DNA of 64,000 bases from Proteinivorax hydrogeniformans (GTDB lineage Bacteria; Bacillota; Proteinivoracia; Proteinivoracales; Proteinivoracaceae): positions 806,001-870,000 of the forward strand of contig NZ_CP159485.1 in assembly GCF_040515995.1 (NCBI RefSeq), read 5' to 3'. The translations under genes and the position numbers were made by a program. This document shows, piece by piece, positions 41,772 to 51,318 of this stretch; the stretch's first letter is position 1; the number at the start of each line of letters is the position of its first letter. The notes under the pieces were generated by a model, which ran no database searches, was not told the origin of the DNA, and saw only the letters and a list, made by a program, of their open reading frames with translations.

Positions 41772-44308
41772 TGCTCGGGCTTTTAAAATTTGAGATAAAA
41801 AAACTATGCAAAGGCAAAAAGCTTTTATGGCTTTTAGTTGTAGTTATTATAGCCACAGCTGGGATTTATTATCAGAATGTCTCGCAGTATTCAAATGTTA
41901 GAGGAGATACCCTAGATGAAATAGCGTCTTATAGAAGGTCGATAGGTATACACCAAAATGAGTTTATTCAAGCTAGAGAGAAGAAAGGAAACCTAGATGA
42001 GATCCAAGCGCAACAATTCCAGCATACCCAAGACATGTTAAGGTCAGTTCAGTATTGGTATAATGCCGTAACTAGTGGATGGAGTACTGCATTTTATTTT
42101 GGTGAGTGGGAGGAGCTGCTTGCATATGAAGCAGACTTTTATGATGACTTGATAAAATATGAAGAAAAGTTAGGGGGAGATCCTTTACTTCACTTTCAAG
42201 GAGTAGAAAAAGAGATAGCCATAGCTAAAAATAATTGGCTAATGGAGCATAACTTTTTTTATGAGGATGAGACCTATCCTGACTCTCCCCATCTAAATCT
42301 AGTTCAAAGTTCATCTTTTCTTTTTGGGCTAGCAGGAATTTTAGTTTTAATTATTTTTTTCGGAGGGAGAATTAGCGAAGAAAAGAGTGAACATACTTGG
42401 TTTACCATAAAAACACAACCTATACGAATATGGAAGCTTATATTGGCAAAATATTTTAGTCTATCGATTGTAATTGCTTTATTTATTGTAATGGTTGTAC
42501 TTACGGGACTATTTCTTCCTGCTATTTTCAGCGAATATGAAATAACCCTTAGCTATCCTCAGGTGTTAACCACCGGAGATGATTTTACCATAGTTACAAC
42601 TAGTGTATATATAGCGCGAGCAGTGGTTTTGTTTTGCTTTGTAGCTTTTTTTGCTTTGAGCATTTCACTGGCTTTTGACAAGATATCTCAAAACTCTTTT
42701 ACCTCAACAATAATTACTTCCGCATTTATAGCTTTGGCTTATGTACTAACAGGCTGGCTAGAACCACTCCAGACGGTATTTAACCCTTTTTATCATCTTT
42801 ACTACCCTACCTTAAACCAACTTCCTAATTTAAAGGACATCCTTTATCCCGTTATTTTACTTTTGTGGAGCGGAGCATTTGTCTTAGTAGCCATTTTTAT
42901 ACCGGAAAAGCAAATCAACTTTCTTTACCAGGAAAACTTTAAAAGACCTTTTAAAAACGGAGTGATAAGAAGTGAAATACCTAACCTCTTAAACTTCAAT
43001 ATTTTTGAGTGGAGAAAAATAAGGAGAAAAGGAATTTTAGTAAAGGTTTTTGCTATGTTGTTTATTTTGATTCTTTTTATTTATTCCACCATATCGCAAA
43101 GAGCTACCGAGGCAGAAAAAGGGTATATCGGTAGCTTAGAAGAGAGAATAGAAATTAATACACAAGAAACAATTCCCGAAGCTAAAGAAAGGATGGAAAT
43201 GGAATTAGAAAATGCCCATGAAACGGTATATGACGAAACTAAACTTAGATGGGATAGTCGCCTTGAAACACTTTTCACTAGAGTAGATAAGAAAAAGGCT
43301 GCAGTTGAGGGTTACAACAAGGGGAACTGGTCACATTTTTATGACTATGAAATTTTTGATCTTAAGGTAACTGAAGGAGGATATCTACGAAGATCAGCGA
43401 GGCAATTCTCAGTTAATGCTGGAATAGCAGAGGTTAAGTTAAAAAAGGACAAAGATATTAAGCCGATATTAACACCTCAATATCGACTTCCAAATATTTT
43501 TGATCATGATGAAACGAAAGCTCGAACTACCCGAAGTAGAGTAGGTCAAAATGGAGTTTTTACTCTTTATCACTATTTTGAAAGATACATTTATCTAATA
43601 CCTCTTTTATTTTTTATAGTTATATTAGGCGGTGGCCTTTCACAAGATAGGGGAAAGAAATCTACTATTAACTTTTTAATGACTCAACCTATAAAACGTA
43701 GTAAGCTATTTTTTGGTAAAATGCTAAATGGGCAAATTATGATTGTCATATGTTGCTTAATGTTTTTTATAACTGCATTTTTAGTATCCACGATTTCAGA
43801 TGGGATTGGAGATTGGGATTATCCTATTTTGCGCTATGATTCTGAGCCAGTAGTTGATTCGCCTGACTATACAGGAACTAGAACTTTTGTGAGGGGATGG
43901 AATCGAGGTTTTCACTTTATACCTATTTCAAGGTTCTTAGTAGAATGTACGGTGCTGTTTATTGTAATTGCGATCTTTTTAACTGCAACCTCTATTGTTT
44001 TATCTTTACTTATAAAAAAGAGGGTTGGAGTATTTACGACAACTGCAGGAATTGGTGCTGGTGGCTATGCATTTAGTCAATTTTTAGGCGACACAGCCCA
44101 CCTTTCCCCCTTTATTTACCTAAACATTCCTAAAGTTATAAGCGGAGAGTTTGCAACATTAATGAACAATCCTAAAATTCATCTTTTAACTGGAAGTATA
44201 TTGCTTTTGAGTCTAACAGTTATACTTGTTATTTTGGGCTATTTTGTTTCAGGTAAAGATACTAAGAAGTTCAAAAATATAAAGCAAAAGTTAGCAGCGC
44301 GTATATAG
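41771..44308 (+). CDS. Giant ABC-2 permease with two internal halves (first of a tandem pair)
   Basis: An 845-residue membrane protein. Each half begins with a membrane segment after a basic stretch (LGLLKFEIKKLCKGKKLLWL; FNIFEWRKIRRKGILVKVF), followed by a large polar loop (about 120-160 residues, extracytoplasmic) and a block of five membrane segments. The halves are fused copies of an ABC-2 permease, so one chain with two ATPase copies could form a full exporter. SSFLFGLAG and the second-half SYIYFIPL-type segments recur in both halves of both paralogues. Substrate unknown; the large loops suggest peptide or lipid handling at the outer face. Confidence 0.8.
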   Translation: MLGLLKFEIKKLCKGKKLLWLLVVVIIATAGIYYQNVSQYSNVRGDTLDEIASYRRSIGIHQNEFIQAREKKGNLDEIQAQQFQHTQDMLRSVQYWYNAVTSGWSTAFYFGEWEELLAYEADFYDDLIKYEEKLGGDPLLHFQGVEKEIAIAKNNWLMEHNFFYEDETYPDSPHLNLVQSSSFLFGLAGILVLIIFFGGRISEEKSEHTWFTIKTQPIRIWKLILAKYFSLSIVIALFIVMVVLTGLFLPAIFSEYEITLSYPQVLTTGDDFTIVTTSVYIARAVVLFCFVAFFALSISLAFDKISQNSFTSTIITSAFIALAYVLTGWLEPLQTVFNPFYHLYYPTLNQLPNLKDILYPVILLLWSGAFVLVAIFIPEKQINFLYQENFKRPFKNGVIRSEIPNLLNFNIFEWRKIRRKGILVKVFAMLFILILFIYSTISQRATEAEKGYIGSLEERIEINTQETIPEAKERMEMELENAHETVYDETKLRWDSRLETLFTRVDKKKAAVEGYNKGNWSHFYDYEIFDLKVTEGGYLRRSARQFSVNAGIAEVKLKKDKDIKPILTPQYRLPNIFDHDETKARTTRSRVGQNGVFTLYHYFERYIYLIPLLFFIVILGGGLSQDRGKKSTINFLMTQPIKRSKLFFGKMLNGQIMIVICCLMFFITAFLVSTISDGIGDWDYPILRYDSEPVVDSPDYTGTRTFVRGWNRGFHFIPISRFLVECTVLFIVIAIFLTATSIVLSLLIKKRVGVFTTTAGIGAGGYAFSQFLGDTAHLSPFIYLNIPKVISGEFATLMNNPKIHLLTGSILLLSLTVILVILGYFVSGKDTKKFKNIKQKLAARI

Positions 44309-44312
44309 AAAC

Positions 44313-44357
44313 AACCAAAACAATCGAGCTATAGACAACGACTCGGTTGTTTTGGTT
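44313..44357 (+). terminator. Terminator between the two giant permease genes
   Basis: AACCAAAACAATCGAG pairs with CTCGGTTGTTTTGGTT (one G:U). It lies inside what would otherwise be one operon, so the second permease may be expressed less or from its own promoter. Confidence 0.75.
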
Positions 44358-44452
44358 TACTATAAGACATGCTTAGATATAAGGTATGTTGGCAGGTCTA
44401 AAAAATGCGAAAATCTAAAGAGCTATCAAATGATAATCGGGGAGGTAAAACC

Positions 44453-46981
44453 ATGTGGGGGCTTTTAAAGTTTGAGGCTAAAAAACTAATTAAAAGTAAA
44501 AAAATAGGTTGGCTATTGATTGTAGTTACTGTAATTACAGCGGGAATATACTATCAAAATGTTTCTCAATACTCGAATGCTAGATTAGAAGCGAGAAGTA
44601 AAATAGGACTGTATGCTAGGTCGATTGGAATTCAGCAGGAGGGGTTTATACAAACTAGAGAAAATCGCGATCTTAACGAGAAAGAAGCTGAGTTATATCT
44701 ACAAACCCAAGATATGCTAAGATCACTTTTCTATTGGCGTGCAGCTCAACAGGAAGAGTCCTTAATTCTCGAGGCAGAATTTTATCACGATGTTGTGACA
44801 TATGAAAAAATGGGGGGAGAACCCCTTTTGCACCTACAAGGACTTGATAAAGAAATAGCCATAGGGAAAAACGCATGGCTGCTAGAGCATAACATGTTTT
44901 ATGAGGACGAAAAGTACCCTGAGTCACCACACTTAAACCTAATTCAGAGTTCATCATTTTTATTTAAAATAGTGGGGATTCTAACCCTAGTTTTCTTTTT
45001 TGGAACTGGACTTTCCGATGAGAAGGACGAAGGAACATGGGCTACACTAAAAACTCAGCCTATCCCAACATGGAAACTGATTATCTCAAAATATGCCAGC
45101 TTAGCTGTGGTGATTGCCATTTTCTTAATTATGGTGACTGCAGTGGGACTTATAATTCCTGTTATTTTTAGTGATTATTCAATAAAACTTAATTACCCTC
45201 AAGTGCTAAAAACAGATGATACCTTTGTCATAGTTACCACCAGTTTGTATCTAGCTAGGGCATCATTACTTTTTATCTTCGCGAGCTTTTTTGCTTTTAG
45301 CGTGGCAATGATATTTAATAAAACTTGTAAAAACTCTTTTACCACCTTAATTTTTGCGAGCACCGTCTTGATAGTAGGTTATTTTTTAGCTGATTGGATT
45401 TTTCCACTTCAAAACGTTATAAATCCTTTCTACCACTTTTACTACGATATTTTGTCACAACCACCAAAAGTTTCAGATTTAATGTATCCCCTAACTATGC
45501 TCGCCTGGAGCAGTTTATGCATTTTGCTGGCGATTTATATACCACAAAAACAACTGAGCTTGCTTTATGTTTCTAATTTCAAAAGGCCATTTAACAAAGG
45601 TAAAATAAGAAACTTCCGCTTTAAAAAGTGGAATATAAATATATTTCAGTGGCGCAAAATTGTAAGAAAAGGACTGCTACTTAAAACTTTTGGTCTGCTA
45701 ATAATTTTAGTTGTGTTTTTATTTTCAACTATTTCACAGCAAGCTGACGAAGTTGAGTTAACTTATATAGGGATGTTAGAAAATGAGATGGATAGAATCC
45801 AGTTTGACTCAATTCCTGAAGCAAAGGAGAATATGGAAAGAAGCTTAGAAAATGCTCAAGATGAAGAAAGCTATTATACAGCCAAAAAAGAATGGGAAGC
45901 AGGTATACAATACTTAAAGACAAGATCAGAAAAAATCAAAGCTGCTGTGGAAGGTTACCATCAGGGGAATTGGGAACCGTTATACAAATACCAACTTTTT
46001 GATATTAAATCAAGAACTGGTGACATCGAAACCGGTAGAGCTATGAGACTTTCTGAACAAAGGGGAACACCGGCACAATTTTCCACACAGGTCGGTTTAG
46101 AAGAAACCAAGTTGCTTTTAAAAAGCGGTGTTACCCCCATACTACTTCCTCAAAACCAACTGACAAATATTTTTGAAAATATCCCGAAAGAGCACGTACA
46201 GTTCCTAAAAAAGAATAATATCAGAATGGTTGATGAAAGTGGTTTATTTATACTTTACCACTACTTTGAAAGGTATATTTACTTCATACCCCTTGTGATA
46301 TTTATCTTCATACTTGGGGGTGGGGTTGCTTCGGAAAGAGGGACGTTTGCACTTTTGAAAACACAGCCAGTATCAGATAAAAATCTGTTTTTTGGTGGGT
46401 TAATAAACGCGAAAACAGCGGTTGTGTTAAGTTGTATTGCTTTCTTTTTAATAGCTTTACTGGTATCCACTGTTGCAGATCGTTTCGGAGATTGGAATTA
46501 TCCGATTTTACGGTATGATCCTGAGTCCGTTGTTTGTGCAGAAGATTACACCGGAACAGAAGTTTTTGTTTCAAACTGGAACCGGGGTTTCCACTTTGTT
46601 ACCCTTGGTAGGCATTTATTGGAAAGTTTAGGGTTGTTTATAGCACTTGCATTGTTTTTTACCGCTATAACTAATGTAGTGGCGCTGATTATAAGAAACA
46701 AGGTAGGCGTAATGAGTTTAACAGCGGCAATCGGTGTGGGGGGATATCAATTTAGTCAACTTCTAAAGCAAACTGCCCATTTATCACCTTTTACCTACTT
46801 AAACATCCCTAAGGTCATCAGCGGAGAATATGCTACTTTGCTAGATAACTCTAAAATAAACCTTGCAAACGGGATTATGTTACTGCTTTTACTTGCCGCT
46901 TTAGTTATAGTGGCAGGATATATAATTCTGTCAAAACCACCTACAACAGCAAAGCGCAGTAAGACAATATATAAATCATAA
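44453..46981 (+). CDS. Giant ABC-2 permease (second of a tandem pair)
   Basis: An 842-residue paralogue of the preceding permease, alike over the whole length: GLLKFEAKKLIKSKKIGWLL at the start, AGIYYQNVSQYSNA, HLNLIQSSSFLFK, then FNIFQWRKIVRKGLLLKTF-type second half (here NINIFQWRKIVRKGLLLK) and LNIPKVISGEYATLL near the end. It has no ATPase gene of its own; it presumably shares the one at 40896. ATG 44453 follows GGGGAGGT; the frame reads 16 codons further upstream without support. The pair arose by tandem duplication and then diverged mostly in the large loops. Confidence 0.82.
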   Translation: MWGLLKFEAKKLIKSKKIGWLLIVVTVITAGIYYQNVSQYSNARLEARSKIGLYARSIGIQQEGFIQTRENRDLNEKEAELYLQTQDMLRSLFYWRAAQQEESLILEAEFYHDVVTYEKMGGEPLLHLQGLDKEIAIGKNAWLLEHNMFYEDEKYPESPHLNLIQSSSFLFKIVGILTLVFFFGTGLSDEKDEGTWATLKTQPIPTWKLIISKYASLAVVIAIFLIMVTAVGLIIPVIFSDYSIKLNYPQVLKTDDTFVIVTTSLYLARASLLFIFASFFAFSVAMIFNKTCKNSFTTLIFASTVLIVGYFLADWIFPLQNVINPFYHFYYDILSQPPKVSDLMYPLTMLAWSSLCILLAIYIPQKQLSLLYVSNFKRPFNKGKIRNFRFKKWNINIFQWRKIVRKGLLLKTFGLLIILVVFLFSTISQQADEVELTYIGMLENEMDRIQFDSIPEAKENMERSLENAQDEESYYTAKKEWEAGIQYLKTRSEKIKAAVEGYHQGNWEPLYKYQLFDIKSRTGDIETGRAMRLSEQRGTPAQFSTQVGLEETKLLLKSGVTPILLPQNQLTNIFENIPKEHVQFLKKNNIRMVDESGLFILYHYFERYIYFIPLVIFIFILGGGVASERGTFALLKTQPVSDKNLFFGGLINAKTAVVLSCIAFFLIALLVSTVADRFGDWNYPILRYDPESVVCAEDYTGTEVFVSNWNRGFHFVTLGRHLLESLGLFIALALFFTAITNVVALIIRNKVGVMSLTAAIGVGGYQFSQLLKQTAHLSPFTYLNIPKVISGEYATLLDNSKINLANGIMLLLLLAALVIVAGYIILSKPPTTAKRSKTIYKS

Positions 46982-47105
46982 AACCATCAAAGCGTCACAT
47001 ACATTAGTAATGGCAAAAAAAATGAGGTGAATAAAGGGAACTTAGTTTCTTTTGTAGAATTATTTTATTAGCCAGAAAATAAAGAAAAATAAGGAGGAGA
47101 GGCGT

Positions 47106-48485
47106 GTGAAGTTAGATTATTTAAGGGGTTTTCAAGACTGTTTCACAGACCATACCGAGCTACGGCTTCAAAAAAACTCCAATGTAGCTATAGCACTTGT
47201 AAATGGAAATCTAGTTCGTAACGAGAAAAACACATCAAGTGGGATTTCTTCTAGAATTTATCACAAGGGTGTATTTGGGTTTGCAGCCAGCCCTAAAATT
47301 GATGAGGAATCGGTGAAAAAAGTTTTAAATAAAGCTAAAGAAAATGCCTACAGGCTTTCTAGCTTAGAAAAGAAAAATAAAGGCCCATTACCCCATGAAT
47401 CATTTGAGGTAATTAAGGATTTTTCGACCAAGAAAAACTTAGTATCTCGCAAAGAAATGATTGATTTTTTAAAAGCCTTACATCAATATGCTACTTCCAC
47501 TTATAAAGATTTAAAATCGTCCACTTTTGTAATAAATAACTTGGATATGGAAAAAAGTTTGTTAACTTCTTTTGGGGCTGCAGGTTATACCTTAACCCCT
47601 CGGACCATAGTTATGATAAGTCTATCCCTTGAAAAAGATGGAGTTACGTACGATTCCTATGAAGTTTTAGGGGGGCTAGGGCAATACGAAGATTATTTTG
47701 ATAATCCTAAAGATTTATTTGTAAAAGTTGATGAAACTTACAAAAAGGTGCGGGAAAAATCAGAGGGAGTATATCCTGAAGCTGGCTATAAAGACGTTAT
47801 TTTAGATTCAAATCTTGCGGGGATTTTAGCCCATGAAGCAATCGGTCACACCACAGAGGCTGATATGGTTAAAAGCGGTTCAGTAGCAAAAGATTATTTA
47901 GGGCAAAAAGTGGCTAGTGAGCTAGTTACTTTAGTGGATTTTGCATATGAGTATAATGGTGATATTTGTCCAGTTCCTGTTTATATTGATGATGAAGGTA
48001 CAAAGCCTAAAGATGCCGTTATTATACAAGATGGTATCTTGAAAAACTTCATGAATAATAAAGACCTATCTGTAGATTTAGGGCATCAGCCTACCGGTAA
48101 TGCAAGAGCATATGCATTTTCTGACGAGCCGCTAGTTAGAATGAGAAACACAGCAATCTTGCCAGGAAAAGACAACTTAGAAGATATGATAGCGTCTATA
48201 GATGATGGATATTATTTAACTAAGCCAAGTAATGGTCAGGCAGATTCTACTAGTGAGTTTATGTTTGGAGTGCCAAATGGATACGAGATAAAAAGAGGCA
48301 AAATCACAAGAGCTATCAAAGACACAACAATCTCTGGAGTAGCATTTGACATGCTTAAAACAATAACCATGGTTTCTGATGAAATGTCTTGGAGCAATTC
48401 AGGAATGTGTGGTAAAAAACAAGGTATTCCTGTAGGAATGGGTGGACCTGCTATAAAATGTAAAATCAATATAGGAGGACGGTAA
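47106..48485 (+). CDS. TldD-family metalloprotease subunit
   Basis: A 459-residue protein of the TldD/PmbA family. The zinc site is in LAGILAHEAIGHTTEADMV (HExxxH), and the C-terminal MCGKKQGIPVGMGGPA is a family signature. TldD forms a heterodimer with TldE, whose gene follows after one base; in E. coli the pair degrades unfolded peptides and matures microcin B17, removing leader peptides. Only TldD carries the catalytic metal. GTG 47106 follows GGAGGAGAGG. No modified-peptide precursor gene is visible nearby. Confidence 0.93.
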   Translation: MKLDYLRGFQDCFTDHTELRLQKNSNVAIALVNGNLVRNEKNTSSGISSRIYHKGVFGFAASPKIDEESVKKVLNKAKENAYRLSSLEKKNKGPLPHESFEVIKDFSTKKNLVSRKEMIDFLKALHQYATSTYKDLKSSTFVINNLDMEKSLLTSFGAAGYTLTPRTIVMISLSLEKDGVTYDSYEVLGGLGQYEDYFDNPKDLFVKVDETYKKVREKSEGVYPEAGYKDVILDSNLAGILAHEAIGHTTEADMVKSGSVAKDYLGQKVASELVTLVDFAYEYNGDICPVPVYIDDEGTKPKDAVIIQDGILKNFMNNKDLSVDLGHQPTGNARAYAFSDEPLVRMRNTAILPGKDNLEDMIASIDDGYYLTKPSNGQADSTSEFMFGVPNGYEIKRGKITRAIKDTTISGVAFDMLKTITMVSDEMSWSNSGMCGKKQGIPVGMGGPAIKCKINIGGR

Positions 48486-48486
48486 A

Positions 48487-49779
48487 ATGGAGCTAGTAAA
48501 ACTATGTTTGAGTCAATTAAAGGACAAAGGTGCGCAAAAGGCAGAGGTTAATGTAAGCAAAGAAATTAAAGAAGAGATGAATATCAACTCAGGAGAGGTT
48601 AGCCTGTTAAGGAGTTTAGAAGAATACAACATTGAAATGACAGCTTTTATCGATCAAAAAAAAGATGTTATAAAACTTAATAAAGTTGATGAGCTTTCTA
48701 TAGAACAAGCTGCAATGGAAGTTACACAAAATGCTAAAAACTCAGAACCAGACCCAGCTAATGATATTCCAAATGGAGAATTAAAAAAGGAATTTAAGGA
48801 TAGCGAAACACAATTAGATGTAGAAATGATGCATAGGCGACTTAAGGAATTTATAAAGGGTGTAAATGAGCAATATGATAGGTTAGTCATCGAGGAAGCT
48901 ATTTTAGAGCATAATAAAATAAAAAGTTATTATCAAAATACAGGTGGTGTAGAGCTGTATTCTGAGGATAGTCAGTATAACTTTACTGTAATGTTCTTTG
49001 CCAAAGAAAATAAAAAAACGTCTTCTTTTAACTACACGGTTCAAACAACTAAGGATTTAGATAGAGCTATATTGCAATTAGGGGCATTAAGTAATTTGTT
49101 AGAACAATCAATTGATCATCTAGAACCAAAGGCTATTGAGCAGAAAAAGTTTACGGGGGATGTTATCATAACTCCCGATTGCATGAGTGCAATGACGTAC
49201 TTTTTGTTATCTCATTTATCTAACCATTATATGATTTCCGGGATATCTAAGTTTAAAGGAAAAATTGGAGAAAAACTACTAGATGAAAAGCTTACTATAA
49301 AAACTGAGCCAGATTCAAGAAAGCTTGCATTTAAAGACTATTTCGGAAAAGATGGCTTTGTTAATAGAAACGATTATCTTTTCCAAGATGGGGTACTAAA
49401 AAACTATCTCCTAAATTATTACGGCGCTCTTAAAACTGGCTTTGAAAGAGGACCATCAACCTCTGTTTATTCAGGTATAGTAATTGAACCAGGAGATAAG
49501 AGTTTTGATGAGATGGTTAAATCTATGGATCAGGGAATCATTTTAGCTAGATTTTCAGGAGGGCAGCCAGCACCAAATGGTGACTTCTCTGGCATAGCAA
49601 AAAATAGCTACTATGTTAAGGATGGAAAAATTCAATATCCCATAAAGGAAACTATGATTTCAGGAAACCTGTTTGATATGCTAGAGGACATTAAAGCTAT
49701 TTCCAAAGAACGCTTAAATAATGGTCAAACACTAATGCCGTATATACAGCTTAGAAATGCAGTGATTTCATCAAAATAA
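48487..49779 (+). CDS. TldE/PmbA-family protein, partner of TldD
   Basis: A 430-residue paralogue of TldD without the HExxxH motif, the usual non-catalytic partner. The N-terminal KGAQKAEVNVSKEIKEEMN, the central IITPDCMSAMTYFLLSHL and the C-terminal FSGGQPAPNGDFSGIAKNSY and MISGNLFDML are characteristic. It begins one base after the tldD stop and needs TldD for activity. A hairpin without a T run follows. The complex is cytoplasmic. Confidence 0.92.
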   Translation: MELVKLCLSQLKDKGAQKAEVNVSKEIKEEMNINSGEVSLLRSLEEYNIEMTAFIDQKKDVIKLNKVDELSIEQAAMEVTQNAKNSEPDPANDIPNGELKKEFKDSETQLDVEMMHRRLKEFIKGVNEQYDRLVIEEAILEHNKIKSYYQNTGGVELYSEDSQYNFTVMFFAKENKKTSSFNYTVQTTKDLDRAILQLGALSNLLEQSIDHLEPKAIEQKKFTGDVIITPDCMSAMTYFLLSHLSNHYMISGISKFKGKIGEKLLDEKLTIKTEPDSRKLAFKDYFGKDGFVNRNDYLFQDGVLKNYLLNYYGALKTGFERGPSTSVYSGIVIEPGDKSFDEMVKSMDQGIILARFSGGQPAPNGDFSGIAKNSYYVKDGKIQYPIKETMISGNLFDMLEDIKAISKERLNNGQTLMPYIQLRNAVISSK

Positions 49780-49801
49780 TAAACAGCAAATAATATATTA
49801 A

Positions 49802-49835
49802 AAGAAACTAGAAGATGTCAGTTTTCTAGTTTCTT
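49802..49835 (+). terminator. Hairpin after the tldD-tldE pair
   Basis: AAGAAACTAGAA pairs with TTCTAGTTTCTT; no T run follows, so weak as a terminator. Confidence 0.45.
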
Positions 49836-49886
49836 ACCTATTATAAAAAGAGTCTACTGGCAGACTTCAAAGGAGGCTAGCGTATT

Positions 49887-50246
49887 ATGGTTACAAACTG
49901 GACTGGAATGGTAGCTTTTTATGGAACCGACGACTTAGAGAAAACACATAAATTTTATCATGAACTTCTTGGTCTTAATCTCTACAAAGATCAAGGTTTA
50001 TGTAAGATTTACTCAGTAAGAGAAGGGGGTAAAATAGGCTTTTGTAGTCACTTAGAGGTATTAACTAAAGAGAAAAGCCCTATAATAACTTTACTTACCG
50101 ATGATGTAGACAAAGTTTATAAAAGTCTTATAAATTCTGGATTAGATGTTCCCAAACCAAAAGTCAACCCAAAATTTAACATATACCACTTTTTCACAAA
50201 AGACCCAAATGGTTATTCTCTAGAAATACAAAAATTCTTAGATTAG
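49887..50246 (+). CDS. VOC (glyoxalase/bleomycin-resistance) superfamily protein
   Basis: A 119-residue single-module protein: MVAFYGTDDLEKTHKFYHEL at the start and KDPNGYSLEIQKFL at the end carry the two strands with the usual metal-ligand positions (the terminal glutamate in SLEIQ). Members range from glyoxalase I to antibiotic-binding and dioxygenase proteins, so the activity cannot be named. AAAGGAGG precedes the start. The dehydrogenase gene follows 12 nt later, probably one operon, hinting at 2-oxo-acid or aldehyde metabolism. Confidence 0.85.
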   Translation: MVTNWTGMVAFYGTDDLEKTHKFYHELLGLNLYKDQGLCKIYSVREGGKIGFCSHLEVLTKEKSPIITLLTDDVDKVYKSLINSGLDVPKPKVNPKFNIYHFFTKDPNGYSLEIQKFLD

Positions 50247-50258
50247 GAGTGCAAGTTA

Positions 50259-51215
50259 ATGTCTAGAAAAAAAGTATTCATTACAGCAGAAATTTTTCCA
50301 GAAGCGAAAGAGATTTTAAGTAAGCATTTTGATGTTGAGGTAAGCTCGAAAGAGAGCTTAACTGAAGATGAGATATTAGAAAACTCAAAAGAGATTCATG
50401 GACTGCTATCATTAATCACAGACCCTATAACAAAAAAGATTATAAATTCAAGTAAAAATTTAGAGGGTATAGCTAATTATGGAGTAGGGCACAACAACAT
50501 AGACATCGAAGCAGCTAATGAACAAAACATTACAGTAACAAATACTCCTGAAGTGTTAACAGATGCAACTGCAGACTTAGCCTGGGCATTGCTTATGGCA
50601 GCGGCAAGAAAGATAGTTCCTTCCGATGAATTTACCAGAGCAGGTAAGTTTACAGGCTGGGGTGCCAATCTTTTTTTAGGTGCTGATATCAAAGGCAAAA
50701 CCCTAGGAGTTATCGGAGCTGGCCGCATTGGTCAAACTTTTGCAAAAAGAAGTTTAGGTTTTGACATGAAGATTTTGTATCATAATCGTAGCCGCAACAG
50801 GCAATTTGAAGATGAACTTAACGCTCAGTATGTTGATAAAGAGACTCTTTTAAAAGAATCGGATTTTATTTCTTTACATGCCCCCTTAACAGAGCAAACT
50901 TATCACATGATAGGCGAAAGCGAATTAGAAATGATGAAAGATAGCGCCATATTGATAAATACCGCAAGGGGTTCAATGATTGACGAAAAGGCGCTGGTTT
51001 TAGCCCTTAAACAAAAGAAAATTTGGGCAGCTGGTCTTGATGTTTTTGAAAGAGAGCCACAAATAGAAGCAGGATTAAAAGAATTAGATAACGTGGTTTT
51101 AGCACCCCATATAGGTAGTGCCACCTTCGCAACTAGAAGAAAGATGGCTGAAATAGCAGCTAAAAACCTTGTAAGAATTTTAAATGGAAAAGAGCCGCTA
51201 ACTCCGGTTAATTAG
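50259..51215 (+). CDS. D-2-hydroxyacid dehydrogenase (glyoxylate/hydroxypyruvate reductase or PGDH-like)
   Basis: A 318-residue NAD(P)-dependent dehydrogenase. The dinucleotide fold is GVIGAGRIGQTFAKR; catalytic residues are the arginine in INTARGSMID, the glutamate in VFEREPQI and the histidine in LAPHIGSATFATR. The wording ANYGVGHNNIDIEAANEQNI fits the glyoxylate/hydroxypyruvate reductase branch rather than phosphoglycerate dehydrogenase, and there is no ACT domain. It reduces a 2-oxo acid to a D-2-hydroxy acid. The VOC gene lies 12 nt upstream and a terminator follows. Confidence 0.9.
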   Translation: MSRKKVFITAEIFPEAKEILSKHFDVEVSSKESLTEDEILENSKEIHGLLSLITDPITKKIINSSKNLEGIANYGVGHNNIDIEAANEQNITVTNTPEVLTDATADLAWALLMAAARKIVPSDEFTRAGKFTGWGANLFLGADIKGKTLGVIGAGRIGQTFAKRSLGFDMKILYHNRSRNRQFEDELNAQYVDKETLLKESDFISLHAPLTEQTYHMIGESELEMMKDSAILINTARGSMIDEKALVLALKQKKIWAAGLDVFEREPQIEAGLKELDNVVLAPHIGSATFATRRKMAEIAAKNLVRILNGKEPLTPVN

Positions 51216-51217
51216 AA

Positions 51218-51259
51218 AGAGAAGGTTGTCGATACTAATCGGCAGCCTTCTCTTATTTT
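51218..51259 (+). terminator. Terminator after the dehydrogenase gene
   Basis: AGAGAAGGTTGTCGA pairs with TCGGCAGCCTTCTCT around TACTAA, followed by TATTTT. Confidence 0.88.
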
Positions 51260-51318
51260 GAATAGCTTTAAAACGTCTCGGAGAAAATAAAATTAGTTAG
51301 TAAAAAAGGAGGACGGCC

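Noticed and set aside
44405..44452. Upstream extension of the second giant permease
   Set aside because: The extension contains the ribosome binding site GGGGAGGT for ATG 44453 and has no match in the paralogue.
44673..44957. Minus-strand frame inside the second giant permease
   Set aside because: Antisense shadow of a clearly coding membrane protein gene; no ribosome binding site or independent support. The same applies to the other frames antisense to long genes.
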